Assembly (NCBI GenBank): GCA_016703265.1
Contig: JADJCK010000018.1
Span: 1-27,934 of the forward strand
Source of the DNA: a bacterium
GTDB lineage: Bacteria > Krumholzibacteriota > Krumholzibacteriia > LZORAL124-64-63
Direction of reading: 5' to 3'
Length of the DNA stretch: 27,934 bases
Shown here: in pieces, positions 24,959 to 27,934 of the stretch
Layout: every line of letters begins with the position of its first letter
Position numbering within the stretch: the stretch's first letter is position 1
The notes under the pieces: generated by a model
What the model saw: the letters and a program-made list of their open reading frames with translations, nothing else
Told to the model about the DNA's origin: nothing
Database searches by the model: none
Position numbers and translations under genes: made by a program

Positions 24959-25824
24959 TCAGCGCGAAGGGGGCGGGTCCGTGGTGATGCGGGAGGCGGC
25001 GTCCAGGCGCGCCAGCAGGCCCCTTCGCAGGCCTCGGCTATGGAGGATCCAGCGCCACCGGGCGCGGGGCGCGCCGAGGCCGGCTCCACGTCCCTGAGGA
25101 TACGGTCGCCGGGGCCAGGGACGGCCAGGAAATCCGTAGCGGCGCGCATGACGCCGCCGGGGTCACGCAGAAGGTCCTCGTAACGGCAGGCGCGCAGCCG
25201 TTCGTCAGTGGCCAGGCCGCGCTCGAAAAGCAGGCTGTTGCGCGCGTACCAGAACAGGGCAGCCGCTTCGACCGGGGTCAAGTCAGGGCGGGTGCAGTCG
25301 GCGAACCAGGTGCGCGCCGGCGCCAGGCGTTCGGCCCGCCAATTGGACTGATCGTCGGCCAGGATGGGTTCAAGTCGCGGTGGCTGGTGCCGGCCGGGAA
25401 GTAGGCCACGTTGCTGGGCGCCACCGCGCGGAAATCGCGATACATCCACAAGGCGCACGAACCGGGGAAGCACCGAGCAGCCTGTCGAGGTTCTGCGATT
25501 CGACCAAAGGCTTGGCGGCAATCAGGGCGGCGCGGTCGGCCCGGAAACCGGCGTACCACGTCAGGCAGCGGCGCCCAGCGCAGGCCCTCGACAGGGTCGC
25601 CGGCCGATAGCGGACTCATCTCGTCATGCGTGACGGTGTCGTAGTCCAGGCGCAGCAGGTGGTGCATCAGCGAGGTACCGCTGCGCTGGCAACCCACCAC
25701 GAACACCACCGGCTTGTCGGCGCCGGGGCGATGTCGGGCCAGCTGGTAGACCCGCTTGCGCAAGCGCAGCCAGCGGAACGCCTGCTCTCCGGAAGCCGAT
25801 GGCTCCTTCGGAAGCGACTCGCAA
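24959..25824 (-). pseudogene. Sulfotransferase family protein, several frameshifts
   Basis: Cytosolic-type PAPS-dependent sulfotransferase of about 285 residues. The 5'-phosphosulfate loop VVGCQRSGTSLMHHLLRL lies near the N-terminus (frame of 25763), followed by YDTVTHDEMSPLSAGDPVEG. The frame then slips (AALIAAKPLVESQNLDRLLG), returns for ALWMYRDFRAVAPSNVAYFP (3'-phosphate binding region with R and S), slips again for WRAERLAPARTWFADC, FWYARNSLLFERGLATDERL and RYEDLLRDPGGVMRAATDFL, and ends LLARLDAASRITTDPPPSR-stop at 24959. The start is not certain; an in-frame codon near 25824 is used as boundary. The acceptor is unknown, with surface glycan likely from context. It ends about 110 bases before the paralogue 3 start. 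Confidence 0.68.
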
Positions 25825-25844
25825 GGATGGATCTCCCGAAACTA

Positions 25845-27046
25845 CTAGCTGAGCAGACGATAGCCCTTGTCCCGCAGGACCGGCCGGAACCCGGCGCCCA
25901 CGATCATCTCGTCGAGGTCTACCCGCGTGAGCGGATGCTGACTCCCGCCTTCGAGACCACGCTCTCCTCCATCATCAGGCTGCCCAGGTCGTTGGCCCCG
26001 TAGTACAGCGTGAGCTGGCCCACCGCCTTGCCCTGCGTGACCCACGAGGCCTGCAGGTTGGGGAAGTTGTCCAGCGCGATGCGGCTGATGGCGAGCGTGC
26101 GCAGGTAGTCGACCGAGCCGGTGAAGCCCTGCGCCTGCACGGCGGCGCGCAGGGCCGGGTCGTTCTGCAGGGGCGTGTTGGCGGGCTGGAAGGTCCAGGG
26201 AATGAACGCCGTGTAGCCGCCGGTGCGGTCCTGGCTGGCGCGGGCGCGCAGGAAATGCTCGACCCTTTCCGCGTAGGTCTCGATGTGGCCGAACATCATG
26301 GTCACGGTCGAGGGCAGGCCGGCCGCGTGGGCGATCTCCATGATCTCGATCCACTCGGCGGACATGGTCTTGCCCGGGGCCAGGATCTTCCGCACGCGGT
26401 CGCTGAGGATCTCGGCGCCACCGCCGGGCACCGAGTCGAGCCCCGCCGCCTTCAGGCGCCCCACCACTTCCTGCAGGCTGAGCCCGTTGAGCCGCGCGAA
26501 GTGCTGGATCTCGCTGGGCGAGAACCCGTGGATCCACATGCCGGGCCAGGCCGCCTTGATGGCCTTCAGCATGTCCTCGTAGTAGGGCAGGCGCATCTTG
26601 GGATGATGCCCCCCCTGCAGCAGAATCTGGTTGCCCCCGGCCTGGTCGACGGTGCGGCACTTCTCGAGGATCTCGTCGATCTGCAGCAGGTACTCGTCGC
26701 CGTCGCCCTGGTGCCGGTTGAAGGCGCAGAACTGGCAGTCGGCGTAGCAGAGGTTCGTGTAGGTGACGTTGCGGTCGATGATGTACGTCACCACTTCGGG
26801 GTCGGTGCGCTGCAGGCGCAGGCGCTGCGCGGTGTCGCCCAGGTCGTTGAGCGAGGCTTCCTCGAACAGGATGAGCAGCTCGCCGCCGGTCAGGCGCCGC
26901 TCGAGGGCGGCCGCCAGCAGCTCACGGGCGAAATCGCTGGATACCGTGGGCGTGCGCGGAGGTTCCACGGGCAGCAGCACGGCGGGCTCGGCGCCGGCCG
27001 GGCCCTGCTTGTGGGCGGTCAGTTCGGCGAAGCGGTCGGGGGGCAT
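25845..27046 (-). CDS. mqnC: Cyclic dehypoxanthinyl futalosine synthase MqnC (radical SAM), frameshift near the C-terminus
   Basis: Menaquinone synthesis by the futalosine pathway: radical cyclisation of dehypoxanthine futalosine. VTYIIDRNVTYTNLCYADCQ carries the radical SAM C-x3-C-x2-C cluster site (CYADCQFC). Then come ILLQGGHHPKMRLPYYEDML, IHGFSPSEIQHFARLNGLSL, GLDSVPGGGAEILSDRVRKI, TMMFGHIETYAERVEHFL and FIPWTFQPANT, which fit MqnC better than MqnE. The main frame stops at 25919 after VVSKAGVSIRSRG. The family ending SQHPLTRVDLDEMIVGAGFR, then PVLRDKGYRLLS-stop at 25845, continues in another frame, so one base is missing near 25930. ATG 27046 (GGAG 9 bases upstream) is preferred to TTG 27082. 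The 191-base space 27047-27237 shows no gene. Confidence 0.9.
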
Positions 27047-27237
27047 GGGCCCCCGCTCCAATGGATCAACTGAATTCGGCAAAGCGACACTGCCTTGTCA
27101 AAAAGTCCGTTCTCAGAGTACCTGATTCAGGTTACGATAGCAGGCGCGAAGCCCAATCGCCTCCTGATCATGAATCCCCGATGGATGTGCCTCCGAATCT
27201 AGCGACAATGCCTCTACGCGCAGGCTGTTCAACCAAT

Positions 27238-27934
27238 TCATAGAGCCCCGCACAGATCAGGTTCATGAGAATACATAGTGCGGGAAGACGCCACAGGCCA
27301 AATGAATCGGCTAAGCCAAGCAAGGGATCCCATGATAACTGTGAGTTGGATCAGGTAGAATCCGTACGAAATCCGACCAAGATATACCAACAGCCCACTG
27401 GAAAGCAGGCGGGACACCAGCGCCTCCTCTCTCGCCAGTGCGAGAATCAGCACTCCGGTCAGGATTGCAATTCCATCGCTGCAGGCAATCGGCTGCCAGG
27501 CCAGTCCGACATCACTGCCGGTACCTTTGAGCCACATACAGGCGGCAATACCCAGCATGCTGGCGACAGCCAGCTACGGAAACCCGGCCCCGTTCAGACA
27601 CGAAAGGAATCGCCCTTGTCTGTGAACAAAGGCGCACACGATGCCGACAGCGAACTCTGCAAAGCGCCCGCCAAGAGTTGCGTGCACTGCATGGGAGATA
27701 TCACCCATGAATCCGCAAACCCCCATTTCGAGGTGCGCGGGCCCCATATACGAGAGCCGCGGAAAGTCCGAAAAGAGCGACGGCTGCTCCTGACAACACA
27801 AGCGCGAAACGAGCCACAGTGGAAGCGTTCCATTTGCGGACAACAGCATGTCTTCCGAGGGCAAACGCACCAATGGCTGCGTAAATGACGGGAGCCACAG
27901 CATAGAAGCTCTCTTCGATGGTGAGCGACCGTAC
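27238..27934 (-). pseudogene. Acyltransferase-3 family membrane protein (OafA-like), partial and frameshifted
   Basis: Only the C-terminal half of the gene is in the window; it enters from the right edge. The visible pieces are SLTIEESFYAVAPVIYAAIG (the family's W-S-L-x-I-E-E-x-F-Y motif), a membrane helix FALVLSGAAVALFGLSAALV, then in another frame HATLGGRFAEFAVGIVCAFV, then in a third frame GIAILTGVLILALAREEALV and LLVYLGRISYGFYLIQLTVI, the characteristic final helices, and a stop at 27238. At least two frame changes are needed. Family members O-acetylate or acylate cell-surface sugars. Base composition is clearly lower in GC than mqnC next door (33 of 60 in 27361-27420 against 47 of 60 in 26401-26460), suggesting acquired DNA. 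Confidence 0.7.

Noticed and set aside
1..27934. CRISPR array, tRNA, rRNA, insertion sequence or toxin-antitoxin pair
   Set aside because: No regularly spaced repeats, no tRNA-like cloverleaf or rRNA signature, and no transposase motif were noticed on either strand.

Overview
The DNA is GC-rich, close to 70% over most of its length and visibly lower at the far right. It looks like a bacterium of the FCB superphylum, perhaps an Eisenbacteria- or Krumholzibacteriota-like lineage. The hints are an N-Y-P-N-P-F-N-P / FlgD-like C-terminal sorting module, a very long GreA-domain protein and the futalosine route to menaquinone. The phylum is an inference; no rRNA or ribosomal protein is present. No tRNA, rRNA, CRISPR array, transposase or phage gene was recognised.

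Layout. (1) Positions 1-7287, minus strand: a compact type IV pilus / type II secretion / MSHA-like operon. In transcription order it encodes the GspE ATPase, the GspF platform, a long multi-module GspG-like pseudopilin, a PilM-PilN fusion (GspL/MshI-like), PilO, a PilP/GspC/MshK-like protein and the start of a secretin. (2) 7581-10803: a strong intrinsic terminator, a 746-residue GreA-fusion protein, two large hairpins, and a small secreted FlgD/T9SS-type protein. (3) 10990-15000: a membrane-anchored peptidase-MA-like metalloprotease (frameshifted), a divergent Sir2 deacylase, and a convergent sensor histidine kinase. (4) 15196-19091, plus strand: a GT4 glycosyltransferase, a PLP trans-sulfuration enzyme, and an uncharacterised protein that I read as a divergent RelA/SpoT-type nucleotidyltransferase fold. 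(5) 19104-25824, minus strand: three paralogous putative glycoside hydrolases (TIM-barrel type, each with an inserted calcium-type D-x-D-x-D-G loop), interleaved with a SAM methyltransferase and a sulfotransferase. This resembles a surface-polysaccharide locus but is broken by many single-base frameshifts. (6) 25845-27934, minus strand: mqnC (one frameshift near the end) and a partial, frameshifted acyltransferase-3 family membrane protein in lower-GC DNA.

The most unusual signal outside genes is a pair of long hairpins, at 9970-10062 and 20769-20850. Their arms are unrelated in sequence, yet they share an almost identical loop of about 26 nt. The most unusual protein signals are the three-module pseudopilin, the RelA/SpoT-like protein, the giant GreA fusion and the expanded calcium-loop hydrolase family. 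Frameshifts recur through the window and pile up between 20.3 and 25.8 kb. The sequence alone cannot say whether they are decay or consensus errors.
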